Assembly: GCF_000688255.1 (NCBI RefSeq)
Contig: NZ_JHYS01000001.1
Location: 372,001-436,000 of the forward strand
Direction: 5' to 3'
Length of the DNA stretch: 64,000 nucleotides
From: Simplicispira psychrophila DSM 11588
GTDB lineage: Bacteria; Pseudomonadota; Gammaproteobacteria; Burkholderiales; Burkholderiaceae_C
Shown here: positions 53,475 to 61,470 of the stretch, in pieces
How positions within the stretch are numbered: position 1 is the first letter of the stretch
Layout of the letters: each line of letters begins with the position of its first letter
Made by a program: the position numbers and the translations under genes
The notes under the pieces: model-generated
What the model saw: only the letters and a program-made list of their open reading frames with translations
Told to the model about the DNA's origin: nothing
Database searches by the model: none

Positions 53475-55334
53475 ATGCTACGCTCCCGATTTTTGCCCTA
53501 TTTGTTCACACTGTTGCTTTGTCCCCTGACAGTGGCAGCGCAAACTGTGCCAGTTTCAGCGCAGCCACAGCGCACGCCTTTTCTGATCGCTCCCACCGTC
53601 GAAGGTGTGCTGCTCTGTGATGAGGCGGTGGCAGATTTACAGATTGCGTCGATGAATGCCGCTCTCGCTTTGTGCCGGCAGCACAAAAGCAACGGTGCTG
53701 CTGCCCTCACCCGTTTACTCGACACACTGGAGCCGGGTGGCCCGCAGGGGCAAGTGCAGGTGGGTTACACCCTGAACGTGCAATTGCTCAGTTTGTACCG
53801 CAAGCCGGGCAAGCCCAGTAAAGATTGGCAGATGGATACGGAACAGGTGGATGCGCTGCTAGACCTCATCACCAAGGTGTCGCGTCCGGTGGTGTTGTAT
53901 TTGGCGGCCGATCACTTCGACTCGATGGGGCCTATCGTGGAAGAGTTGCGCCACGATCCGGCCAACTTGATGCAGTTGCGTGATGGTAAACCGCTGGAGC
54001 TGGGGTATTTTGGCTACCGCATCATGCCGTGGACGATGCAGACCGACCTGGCCATTCCCGTCAACCACTACCGCGTGCTGGCGCTTCAATACCTTGCACA
54101 GCGCATCCAGGCGCTCCCCAAACCAGTGCAAAGCCGCATTGCTGCCATCACCTTGGCAGGCGAGTTGCACCATATGTACCCTGATTTTGAGAACGGCATG
54201 GGCCGCTACCAAGACATTCAGGTGACAGACTACAGCGCGGCCTCGGTGGCGGGGTTTCGCCAATGGTTGCAGCAGCAATACAAGGGTATTGCTGATTTAA
54301 ATGCGCAAATGGGCTTCTCTTATGTCTCGTTTGATGCAGTGCCGGCACCGTCGAAAGATATTCGCAAAGAAAAATTGGCAGGATTTGCTGAACACTACGA
54401 CGCTTTTGCTGATGGCACTTTACCGCTGGCGGGCTGGCTTTGGGACCCGCAAGGCGCTATTAAGCAGCTGGATTTGTACGTTGATGGCCAGCGCGTAGGC
54501 GCGGTGCCGCGTGGCTTGAATCGGCTGGATGTGTACCGCGCCGAAGCCTCCATCCTGAGTCCTAACGTCGGTTATCGCTACGACTTTGACTACAGCACCT
54601 TGCCACCTGGCCGCCATAAGGCGCAAATCGTGGCTGAGACTAGCAAGGTGCGCCGCCATGGGCTGGCCGAGGTTGAGTTTGTCGTGGTGGCGCGCGACCA
54701 AAGCAGCGCTGCTGGCAGATCGCCTGCTTCTGTGCCGTCGCTAAAGAATGCCAAGGCCCTGCCAGGCGTGCGTTCTTGGCTTGACCTGCCCCGCACCGGG
54801 CAAGATTTGTACTTCAACCCGTTAGCGCGCGATTGGAACCGTTACCGCAACTACCAGGTGCAACAGTACTTGGCAGTGTTCCACCAAGTCGCCGTGCGAG
54901 CAGGCTTGCCAGCTGACAAACTCTATTCACACCAAATCGTGCCGCGCGCCAACTCCAGCTGGAACCACCAACTGTTTGCTGCCGACGGCACCATCGGCGG
55001 CTATACCCCGTGGAAGCAGGGTCTCAATATGTACGGCGGCAGCACCGACAGCGACTGGGTGCGTAGCTACTTGGCCAAGGAAGGCATCACCGATTACGGC
55101 GTGCCGGAATTTCATCCGCAGCAATGGAAAACTCCCGGTGTCCACTTGGCTGCGCTGCAATCGCACTACCGAGGTGGCGCACGTTTTATCAGTCCCTATT
55201 ATTTTTCGCTGATCCCGGAGCGCTTCAAGAGCACTTCTGAGCATGGCGTTAATCGCATGGAATTACGTCCAAACAACCCCAAGGACGGCTCCAGTCAGCT
55301 CTACCAGGCCATTCAGACCTTCGCCCGGCAATAG
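53475..55334 (+). CDS. Secreted glycoside-hydrolase-like protein (GH42-type TIM barrel)
   Basis: The 619-residue protein has a signal peptide (FLPYLFTLLLCPLTVAAQ). LAGELHHMYPD followed by TDYSAASVAGFRQWLQQQYKGIADLNAQMGFS is the arrangement around the acid/base Glu of GH42-like barrels, where a FRxWL...LN segment follows a NE-type motif. A Glu in ITDYGVPEFHPQQ could be the nucleophile. A beta-rich domain (about residues 315-420) interrupts the barrel. I infer that it acts on surface glycan made by the adjacent gtr cassette; the exact activity is unknown. It has its own short spacer (97 bases) from gtrA. Confidence 0.55.
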   Translation: MLRSRFLPYLFTLLLCPLTVAAQTVPVSAQPQRTPFLIAPTVEGVLLCDEAVADLQIASMNAALALCRQHKSNGAAALTRLLDTLEPGGPQGQVQVGYTLNVQLLSLYRKPGKPSKDWQMDTEQVDALLDLITKVSRPVVLYLAADHFDSMGPIVEELRHDPANLMQLRDGKPLELGYFGYRIMPWTMQTDLAIPVNHYRVLALQYLAQRIQALPKPVQSRIAAITLAGELHHMYPDFENGMGRYQDIQVTDYSAASVAGFRQWLQQQYKGIADLNAQMGFSYVSFDAVPAPSKDIRKEKLAGFAEHYDAFADGTLPLAGWLWDPQGAIKQLDLYVDGQRVGAVPRGLNRLDVYRAEASILSPNVGYRYDFDYSTLPPGRHKAQIVAETSKVRRHGLAEVEFVVVARDQSSAAGRSPASVPSLKNAKALPGVRSWLDLPRTGQDLYFNPLARDWNRYRNYQVQQYLAVFHQVAVRAGLPADKLYSHQIVPRANSSWNHQLFAADGTIGGYTPWKQGLNMYGGSTDSDWVRSYLAKEGITDYGVPEFHPQQWKTPGVHLAALQSHYRGGARFISPYYFSLIPERFKSTSEHGVNRMELRPNNPKDGSSQLYQAIQTFARQ

Positions 55335-55744
55335 GAGCGTGCACCGCTCCCTCCATGGCGGGGTTCTCAAACGACGCCCGGCATTCTTACTCAATAGGTA
55401 ATGGGCACTGACATACCCTCTCCCGAGTCACTTCTCCCCCAGCTGTACACCTCCCTGCCTAATCAGTCCCACGCAGGCGGCATCCTCACCACGGACGGAG
55501 CCATCACCCCAGATGCGCTGCGGGCAAGACAGGCGCAGTGAGCAGCCTCTACATCAGCGGCTGGTTTGGTACGCACCACCAGCTCGAAGGTGCGCGATGA
55601 CTCCAGGGTCAGGCGCTTTTTCCGTAGCAAATCGGTAAAAAATACCTTGATAATTTTTAAGAAAAACAGGGCTGTAACGCATATACAGCAAGCGCTAAAA
55701 GCTATCAATAAAGAAGCGAAAATTTCCACGAAGTAGGCAGTCCC
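55335..55744. other. Gene-free spacer between the GH-like gene and the SCO-locus membrane gene
   Basis: Both flanking genes point into this 410-base spacer, so it should hold terminators rather than promoters, but I see no classic stem with a T-run. A copy of the 50-bp element lies at 55662-55711. A minus-strand open frame (55463-55729) exists, but its N-terminal part is encoded by that element. Confidence 0.55.
55662..55711 (-). repeat. 50-bp dispersed palindromic element, intergenic copy
   Basis: On the minus strand it reads TTATTGATAGCTTTTAGCGC, TTGCTGTATATGCGTTACAG, CCCTGTTTTT. The first 40 positions fit the family register; the end has drifted. Confidence 0.75.
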
Positions 55745-56353
55745 TCAGTCGGAGCGCGACGCAGAAGATTCGGTGATGCGCTCTTTACGCACCAGGGCTG
55801 CCGCCACCAATGCCAGCCAGCCCAGTGCCACGGCAATGGCTACCCCGACCAGCCACTGGCCCAGGCGCGTCTGGTCATCCAGTAAATAAGCGTTGCACAC
55901 GCGCACCGGTGAGTCGATATAGAGCTGTCCCACCACGGCGGTCATCGGCAGCACGTTACCCAAAAAAAATCCCTGGACCAACCAGCCGGCCGGCTGCCAG
56001 GACAGCCGCAGCGCCGTACCAGCCAGCACCAAGGCGCTGCATTTGACGGCCTCGATGGGCAGGCTGACCAGCGCCAGGTCGAGCACACGCGGCACCATCA
56101 ACAGCGCCAACACCAACGCCACTGCGACCAGACCGCTGATACCGTGGGCGTTCCAGCGCGACACCCCGGCGCAAACGCGCGCAGGCAGTGCGCCCACCAG
56201 ACCCGCGCCAGCCAGCAGGAGCAGCGGAAATTGCACCAGCATGTGGCGCCACATACTGCTCTCTAACGCATGGCGCGACGCTGGCAAAAGTAGCAGCGCC
56301 AGCAGCAGCGCTGCCGCGACGGCTATGGGGCAATGGGCGACAGACCGCCTCAT
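55745..56353 (-). CDS. Membrane protein at the end of the cbb3/SCO operon
   Basis: The 202-residue protein has five or six membrane helices and a charged C-terminus. The segment WRHMLVQFPLLLLAGAGLVG recalls the HMLVQHMLL segment of CtaG-type (caa3) oxidase assembly factors, although the expected second His is absent, so this is only a resemblance. It overlaps the SCO1 gene by ATGA and is therefore the last gene of the oxidase unit, which suggests an assembly or copper role. Confidence 0.55.
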   Translation of the reverse strand: MRRSVAHCPIAVAAALLLALLLLPASRHALESSMWRHMLVQFPLLLLAGAGLVGALPARVCAGVSRWNAHGISGLVAVALVLALLMVPRVLDLALVSLPIEAVKCSALVLAGTALRLSWQPAGWLVQGFFLGNVLPMTAVVGQLYIDSPVRVCNAYLLDDQTRLGQWLVGVAIAVALGWLALVAAALVRKERITESSASRSD

Positions 56354-57015
56354 AAAGCGCTACCACCGGCCACACTGGCCATAGGAGTCTGGCGTGCCAG
56401 ATGGCGCGCGTAGTCCAGTGCCAGCTGCTGTTCAACCAGATCAAAGATGCGCACCAGCCGGCCTTGACCGTCCAGTACCAGCAAGGCGGCATTGTGTTCG
56501 TAGTCGCCCCGACCATCGGGCACCACCACGACCTGGAAGCGGCGCAGCAGTTGCTGCGTTTGCGCCGCATCGGGTATGCGGGCAAAGCGCCACACTGTCG
56601 GGTCGGCCTGCAATTGCTGCGCATAGGCCTGCAGCGCCGCCGGAGTGTCGTGGGTGCTGTCAAAACTGATCGACAGTAATCGCACACCTGTGCCCTGGCC
56701 GGCAGCCCGGTCCCTCAGCAGGTGGGCCTGTATTTGCTGGAAACTGCTGCCCAGCGTCAGGCAGACCGTCTGGCAGCGGGTGTAGATGAAATCGACCAGG
56801 GTGATGGCGCTTGGTACGCTCAAGAGTTGCACTAGCGGCTGGGTGCTGATGCCGGTCCCCTCGGCCACCACCGGTGGCACGGCCACCGGCTGCAGCGCCA
56901 CCTCCAGCCGCCGTGCGCCTTCGGCGGTCCAGACCTGGAAATCGTGCGTCAACCCAGCGGCGGCGGCGTAGGCAGCCCACGCCAGCAGCAGGCTGACAAA
57001 GGCGGTACGCAGCAT
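56350..57015 (-). CDS. SCO1/SenC family copper chaperone
   Basis: SCO proteins deliver copper or keep the thiols of oxidase copper sites reduced. The 221-residue protein has a signal/anchor (LRTAFVSLLLAWAAYAAAA) and the thioredoxin-like motif FIYTRCQTVCLTLGSSF with Cys81 and Cys85, plus the third ligand His174 in DYEHNAALLVLD. SISFDSTHDTP is another family element. Its placement after a cbb3-like oxidase is notable since such oxidases lack CuA and contain only CuB. Confidence 0.9.
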   Translation of the reverse strand: MLRTAFVSLLLAWAAYAAAAGLTHDFQVWTAEGARRLEVALQPVAVPPVVAEGTGISTQPLVQLLSVPSAITLVDFIYTRCQTVCLTLGSSFQQIQAHLLRDRAAGQGTGVRLLSISFDSTHDTPAALQAYAQQLQADPTVWRFARIPDAAQTQQLLRRFQVVVVPDGRGDYEHNAALLVLDGQGRLVRIFDLVEQQLALDYARHLARQTPMASVAGGSAL

Positions 57016-57050
57016 AGTTGGAGGGAGAGCTAGCCGGAGCGGCGCCGCGC

Positions 57051-57659
57051 TCAGGCCGGTTTGGCGGCCAGTGCCTTGAGTGCGGCACCGCCTTCAAACG
57101 GCGTGGTGCGGGTGCTGGCCTTGCGTTCCTGCTCGAATAGCCCGGGCTCTAGCGCCTCGCTCTTGTTCGACCAGGCGCTGCGAATGTAGGTTGCCACGGC
57201 GGCCAGCTCAGCATCCCCTAGCTGCTGAAAGGCCGGCATGGCTCCTTTGTAGGTCGCGCCCACCACCTCGATTTCGCCATTGATGCCATGCAGCAGGATA
57301 TTGGCCAGCGTGCGCGCATCGCCATGCACCCACTCTGAACCGTCCAGCGGCGGGAACACCCCCGGCAAGCCCTTGCCCGTCGCCTGGTGACAAGCCACAC
57401 AATTGGCCGTGAAAACCTGCTTGCCATCAACGGTAGCGCCAGCCGCAGCCGGCACGGGTCCGGACAGATCAGCCACGGTGCGACGGTCACCCAGGGCCGA
57501 GTTACCAAAAGGATCTGACGTCAGGATATAGAGCACGCCAAACGCCACCATGATCGCCGTGAGCGCTACCACGATCAGCGGGATGGGTCGGATCCGCTCT
57601 TCCGGATCGGTGTTTTCCCGCTGTTGGGCAGGTCGCTGAGGGTCTGATTCGTAGTTCAT
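57051..57659 (-). CDS. Membrane-anchored monohaem cytochrome c
   Basis: The 202-residue protein has an N-terminal membrane helix (PIPLIVVALTAIMVAFGVLYILT, about 25-47) and a class I cytochrome c domain with CVACH (Cys87, Cys90, His91) and Met141 (YKGAMPAF) as the likely sixth ligand. It takes the place of CcoP in the operon order ccoN-ccoO-cytochrome c, but has one haem instead of two and lacks the CcoP N-terminal signature, so it is a CcoP-like electron donor. It starts 23 bases after ccoO. Confidence 0.88.
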   Translation of the reverse strand: MNYESDPQRPAQQRENTDPEERIRPIPLIVVALTAIMVAFGVLYILTSDPFGNSALGDRRTVADLSGPVPAAAGATVDGKQVFTANCVACHQATGKGLPGVFPPLDGSEWVHGDARTLANILLHGINGEIEVVGATYKGAMPAFQQLGDAELAAVATYIRSAWSNKSEALEPGLFEQERKASTRTTPFEGGAALKALAAKPA

Positions 57660-57682
57660 GGCAGAAGCCTTGCAAGGATCGG

Positions 57683-58375
57683 TCAGGAGGCCGCAGCTGC
57701 ACTGCCTGTCGGCGGCGCAGTAGGCGCAGGTGCGCCAGGCGCTACAGGTACAGGCGCCACATCGGCCGGGGCGGCAGCGCCGGCGGCAGGCTGGGGCGGT
57801 GGTGGCAAGATGGGGTAGGTGTGGTTCATGCCTTGCAGGTACTTGACCAAGTCCAGCGCCTCCGGCCGTGCGACTACTACGCGTCCATATGGCGCGGCAC
57901 CGGGAGGCAGGTTCAGCACCTCTTCGCCTGGATCGGCCTTGTCCTTGACCTCAAACAGGAACGGGTAAGACGGCATGATCGAACCGGGCACATAGGCACG
58001 GGGCTGGTACAGGTGACCCAGATGCCAATCCTTGCTGGGTTGGCGAGCACCGATATTGAACAGATCCGGGCCGGTACGCATACTGCCCAACAGATGCGGC
58101 CTGTCGTAGTAATAGTCACCCGGCACCGAAACACGGCCCCAACCGCGCTCGTTGTCTGGGCCCAGGTCGCGGTCACGCGGCTGCTGCGTATGGCAATAGA
58201 CGCAACCATTGGCCACGTAGACCGAGCGCCCACGCAATTCGGCGCTGGTATAGGGTTTGAGCCCTTCAGGGGGCGCCACGTCACGTACCTGCATATAGGG
58301 CAATACCACCAGCGCGGCAGTGGCGATAGCCAGGGAAACCATGGCCCCGGCCGCCAGCTTGACTTCATTCTCCAT
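57683..58375 (-). CDS. ccoO: cbb3-type oxidase monohaem subunit CcoO-like
   Basis: CcoO passes electrons to the catalytic subunit. The 230-residue protein has one N-terminal membrane helix (AGAMVSLAIATAALVVLPYMQV). It also has the haem motif GCVYCHTQQPRDRD (Cys58, Cys61, His62) and Met134 (PGSIMPSYPFL), both highly typical of CcoO. YYDRPHLLGSMRTGPDLFNIGARQ is likewise diagnostic. The C-terminal 50 residues are Ala/Pro-rich. It overlaps the ccoN 3' end by 11 bases. Confidence 0.92.
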   Translation of the reverse strand: MENEVKLAAGAMVSLAIATAALVVLPYMQVRDVAPPEGLKPYTSAELRGRSVYVANGCVYCHTQQPRDRDLGPDNERGWGRVSVPGDYYYDRPHLLGSMRTGPDLFNIGARQPSKDWHLGHLYQPRAYVPGSIMPSYPFLFEVKDKADPGEEVLNLPPGAAPYGRVVVARPEALDLVKYLQGMNHTYPILPPPPQPAAGAAAPADVAPVPVAPGAPAPTAPPTGSAAAAS

Positions 58376-60017
58376 GAGCGAGCTCCATGCTCTTTTGCGG
58401 CGAAAACAGTGCCGCCCCTGTGCGCGTAGGACCAAAACGCAACACCATGGCCAGGAAATGGCTGACAAAGATCAGGTGACTGAGCACCATCAGCGAGCCG
58501 CCAACGCTGCGCCATTGCAGGTAAGGAATGGTCAGCGTGACCGAATCCATGAATGGCCGCGTGGCATCCAGCATGGCCAAGCCCTGCAGCCAGCCGCCGA
58601 TGCTCAAGCCGATAAAGTAGATGCTGATGCCGACCACGGCCAGCCAGAACTGCACCGAGATCAGGCGCGGGTACGGCCACTCCCAATTCAGTACGCGCGG
58701 CATCATGAAATAGATCGCACCAAACAGCACCATGGTGACAAAGGCGTAGGCCCCCAGGTGGGCGTGTGCCACCGTGAAGTGCGTGAAGTGCGCCACCTGA
58801 TTGATGCTGCGCAGCGCTTCAAACGACCCCTGCAGCGATGACAGCATGTACATCAGGCCACCAAACATCATGAAGCGCAGCGTGGGCGAATACAGCACCA
58901 GGTGCATGCGCCCCCACATAGTGCCGGCCATGTTGATGGTGAAGGCGGCTACCGGAATGATCATCATCATGCTTTGCACGATGGACAGCGTGGTCAGCCA
59001 GCCCGGAATCGGCCCCCCAATCAGATGGTGACCGCCCACTTGGCCGTAAAAGAAGGCCAGCGTCCAGAAACCGAGAATCGACAGGTTGTAAGAGCGCACC
59101 GGTCGCCCAATGATTTTGGGCAGAAAGTAATAGATACAGCCCACACTCACTGGCGTGAACCACAGACCCAGCACATTGTGGCCATACCACCAGTTGGTGG
59201 TCGCCTGTTGCACCCCGGTGTGCACACCGGGCAATTTGCCAACAATGAACAGCAGGGCAATCCACAACAGCGCGGCCACCATGTACCAGACACTGACGTA
59301 CAGCGACTCGACCTTGCGGTTGACCAGCGTGTACAGCACCGGGCCGATGATGCAGAGAAAGCCAGCAACAATGAAAATGCCGATCTGCCAGGGAATTTCG
59401 AGGTATTCCATGCCGTCCGTCCAACCCGAACCGATGGCACCGATGGCGCTGGCAATGCCGGTATTGATGAGCGCGCCGCCTAGCATGACCCACATGGCGC
59501 CGACCAGCGGCGTGCGTAGCAGGCGTGGCAGCAACCAGATAATGACGCCCAGGGCCGCATTGGTGATCCAGCCATACAGGACCGCCGTGAGGTGCACGGT
59601 GCGAATGCGCCCAAACGTCATCCAGGCCTCGCTCACCAGCCAGTCCGGCATATGCAGTTTCAGCGACGAGGTCAATCCGGCCAGCGAACCGAGCACTAGC
59701 CAGAAGCAGGCGAAAGCAATGAACATGAACACTGGAAAGGCAGTGGAGCGGTCGGCTCCGACACGGTTTTGCATTTCATAAGGGTCAGGCTCATGCAACA
59801 TCCCCCCAGGCTCGGCGGCGGCAGCCTGCAACTGCGCCTCACCCGCACTGCGCAATGCCGGGTCATCAACCCGGCCCAACTCACCCCGCGCAAAAATGAC
59901 TGAAGCCGCCTTGGGGTTTTCAACCAGCAGTCCCTTGCGCATGGACCAGATAAAGACAAAAAGTCCAATGATCGAGAGCAGGAACGCGCCCAGCAAGCTG
60001 AGTATTGCGCTGTCCAT
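58365..60017 (-). CDS. ccoN: cbb3-type oxidase catalytic subunit CcoN with CcoS-like N-terminal extension
   Basis: The 550-residue protein is an oxygen-reducing haem-copper oxidase. His142 and His420 fit the low-spin haem ligands, and His418 the high-spin haem ligand. The CuB site is His280 (WYGHN) and His330/331 (GGHHL), and Tyr324, six residues before that pair, is the cross-linked tyrosine characteristic of cbb3 enzymes. That Tyr separates it from NorB. The first 60 residues (ILSLLGAFLLSIIGLFVFIW, then AASVIFARGELGRVDDP) resemble the small assembly protein CcoS, so this looks like a CcoS-CcoN fusion. AGGA precedes ATG 60017. Confidence 0.88.
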   Translation of the reverse strand: MDSAILSLLGAFLLSIIGLFVFIWSMRKGLLVENPKAASVIFARGELGRVDDPALRSAGEAQLQAAAAEPGGMLHEPDPYEMQNRVGADRSTAFPVFMFIAFACFWLVLGSLAGLTSSLKLHMPDWLVSEAWMTFGRIRTVHLTAVLYGWITNAALGVIIWLLPRLLRTPLVGAMWVMLGGALINTGIASAIGAIGSGWTDGMEYLEIPWQIGIFIVAGFLCIIGPVLYTLVNRKVESLYVSVWYMVAALLWIALLFIVGKLPGVHTGVQQATTNWWYGHNVLGLWFTPVSVGCIYYFLPKIIGRPVRSYNLSILGFWTLAFFYGQVGGHHLIGGPIPGWLTTLSIVQSMMMIIPVAAFTINMAGTMWGRMHLVLYSPTLRFMMFGGLMYMLSSLQGSFEALRSINQVAHFTHFTVAHAHLGAYAFVTMVLFGAIYFMMPRVLNWEWPYPRLISVQFWLAVVGISIYFIGLSIGGWLQGLAMLDATRPFMDSVTLTIPYLQWRSVGGSLMVLSHLIFVSHFLAMVLRFGPTRTGAALFSPQKSMELAHGE

Positions 60018-60080
60018 GGGTAGCCGTCCTTTGCGATTGCACCGCCAAAAGGGATGAATGCAATCTTTTTGACGGAGTGA

Positions 60081-60094
60081 TTGAGGTATCGCAA
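60081..60094. promoter_or_regulatory. Degenerate FNR/DNR-like box upstream of ccoN
   Basis: TTGAGGTATCGCAA keeps TTGA and CAA of the TTGAT-N4-ATCAA consensus. Its centre is about 70 bases before the ccoN start, compatible with a position near -41.5. It is weaker than the norC and ompW boxes. Confidence 0.35.
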
Positions 60095-60141
60095 ACGCAA
60101 AAATTGTGCGCAAGCTATGCATTCATGGGGCGCATTATTAA

Positions 60142-60158
60142 ATTCATAGCGAATGAAT
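60142..60158. promoter_or_regulatory. NsrR-like palindrome upstream of ccoN
   Basis: ATTCAT-AGCGA-ATGAAT repeats, with the same 5-base spacer, the core of the perfect palindrome in front of norC (61442-61470). The arms differ at one position per side from the NsrR consensus ATGCAT/ATGCAT. Single half-sites ATTCAT (60121) and ATGAAT (60054) are also present nearby. Confidence 0.5.
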
Positions 60159-60251
60159 GTAAGCAGCGCCGCCAATAACCAGCCTCTCAAAAGTGTTACC
60201 GCAGCAGACGGCAGGCCCAGGCAAACACCCAAGCCCCGAGTGATCTTCTAC

Positions 60252-60518
60252 CTACAGACTGATCCAGTAAGCCAGCACGATCGCCCCCAGCACCAAGGCC
60301 AACCAAACCACCACAATCCAGCGCCACAGCGCCGGCGCATGGCGCAGCTCCAGAAAATCGAGGCTCACCACCACCCCCTTCACAAAGGTCAAGGCAAACA
60401 AAATCAACATCGGCGCCATAGCGCCGTGCCCGGCAAACCCGCTCTCACCCATCCAGTAAGTAACGGCAGTCACGGCCAGCAGGATCAGCCAGGCGCGGGT
60501 CAGGGAAATGGCAGGCAT
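60252..60518 (-). CDS. norF: NorF-like small membrane protein (oxidase subunit IV-like)
   Basis: The 88-residue protein has three membrane helices and the pattern of the prokaryotic cytochrome oxidase subunit IV/NorF family (AWLILLAVTAVTYWMG, LILFALTFVKGVVVSLDFLELRHAP). NorF and NorE together support nitric oxide reductase activity in denitrifiers, although they are not part of the purified enzyme. The gene starts 12 bases after the norE stop with a good AAGGAG, so they are cotranscribed. Confidence 0.8.
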   Translation of the reverse strand: MPAISLTRAWLILLAVTAVTYWMGESGFAGHGAMAPMLILFALTFVKGVVVSLDFLELRHAPALWRWIVVVWLALVLGAIVLAYWISL

Positions 60519-60529
60519 CCGAAAACTCC

Positions 60530-61204
60530 TTAACGCATGACATAAACCAACGGAAACAGCACGATCCACAGCAGATCAACCATGTGCCAAAACGCTCCTC
60601 CAGTCTCCAGGGCATGGCAGTCGTGGCTGCCATAGTCACCACGCCGCGTCTTGAACCACAGATAGGCCAGCGCCAGGATACCCACCACCACATGCAGGAA
60701 ATGGAACCCGGTCAGCATGAAATAGAACGTGTAGAACGTATTGCTCGACAGGTCGATCCCGGAGGTCAGTTTGTCGGCATATTCAGTCAGCTTGAGCAAG
60801 ACAAAGCCACAGCCACACACTATGGCCCCCACCAGCCAGCGCGCGCCCTGCGCCGACGCATCTCGCCGCACGGCACGCACAGCACACGCCACGCACCAGC
60901 TGGCAGTAATCAGCAGCACCGTGTTGAGTGCACCAGCCTGGAGATTCAAAGTGCGCTGCGACGCATTGAAAAGCTCTACTTCGCGCAAACGGGCAAAGGC
61001 GAACGAAATAAACAGGATGGCAAAAGTCAACAACTCCAACAGGATGACCAGCCATACCCCCAGGTCGCCACTAAGCCGTGGCTCCGCCGGCTTTACCACC
61101 GGCACAGCCTGCGCAGGCGAATGCAATTCGTTGTGCTCAGGCAACAAAATAAGAGACTGACTGCCATACAGACCGGTAGCTTTGCCAGGAGGTTGATTTT
61201 TCAT
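60530..61204 (-). CDS. norE: NorE-like cytochrome oxidase subunit III homologue
   Basis: The 224-residue protein has five membrane helices. The subunit III signature is visible: DLGVWLVILLELLTFAILFISFA, NTFYTFYFMLTGFHFLHVVVGILALAYLWF, and a C-terminal His/Trp helix GGAFWHMVDLLWIVLFPLVYV. In NorE proteins this domain stands alone next to nor genes. The position beside norF and divergent from norCBQ supports the call. ATG 61204 is preferred to an in-frame TTG at 61219. Confidence 0.85.
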   Translation of the reverse strand: MKNQPPGKATGLYGSQSLILLPEHNELHSPAQAVPVVKPAEPRLSGDLGVWLVILLELLTFAILFISFAFARLREVELFNASQRTLNLQAGALNTVLLITASWCVACAVRAVRRDASAQGARWLVGAIVCGCGFVLLKLTEYADKLTSGIDLSSNTFYTFYFMLTGFHFLHVVVGILALAYLWFKTRRGDYGSHDCHALETGGAFWHMVDLLWIVLFPLVYVMR

Positions 61205-61305
61205 AGTCGGGCGTTGCAAAAAGGTGACGACTTGATGGCACTGCGAACAGATCCATGCAATCGAGCGCCAGCCGTATCAGGCAGGGAAATAGCAAAATTC
61301 TGCTG

Positions 61306-61341
61306 AAAAATGTCGTTATTAGCAAAAACAACGACATTTTT
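61306..61341. promoter_or_regulatory. Perfect 12-bp inverted repeat in the norE/norC spacer
   Basis: AAAAATGTCGTT and AACGACATTTTT are exact reverse complements separated by 12 bases. The site is about 102 bases before norE and about 200 bases before norC. It does not match FNR, NsrR or the GT-N7-AC NorR motif, so the binding protein is unknown; a hairpin role is the alternative. Confidence 0.55.
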
Positions 61342-61441
61342 AACCCAAAAACACAACTATCACGCTAGCGCAGACCCATGGCACCCGGTGTGCCGGCATC
61401 GGCTTCGTCCGCTTTTATACGCTTCAATCTGCCAAGCACAA

Positions 61442-61470
61442 AATAAGATTCATAACACATGAATCTTATT
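61442..61470. promoter_or_regulatory. NsrR-like palindromic operator upstream of norC
   Basis: AATAAGATTCAT and ATGAATCTTATT are perfect 12-base arms with the 5-base spacer AACAC. The inner GATTCAT-N5-ATGAATC has the same length and symmetry as the NsrR site GATGCAT-N5-ATGCATC, differing at one base per arm. It abuts the FNR box, sharing its TT. Confidence 0.6.

Noticed and set aside
55463-55729. Minus-strand 88-codon frame with a hydrophobic N-terminus
   Set aside because: Its hydrophobic start is the translation of a 50-bp dispersed element copy, and the rest shows no motif; it was not counted as a gene.
58365-60017. Classification of the 58-60 kb catalytic subunit as a nitric oxide reductase
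   Set aside because: It retains the active-site Tyr of cbb3 oxidases and lacks the glutamates that ligate or surround FeB in NorB.
61306-61341. The 12-bp palindrome as an intrinsic terminator
   Set aside because: It lies between divergent genes, where no transcript should end, and the loop is long; a regulatory site is more likely.
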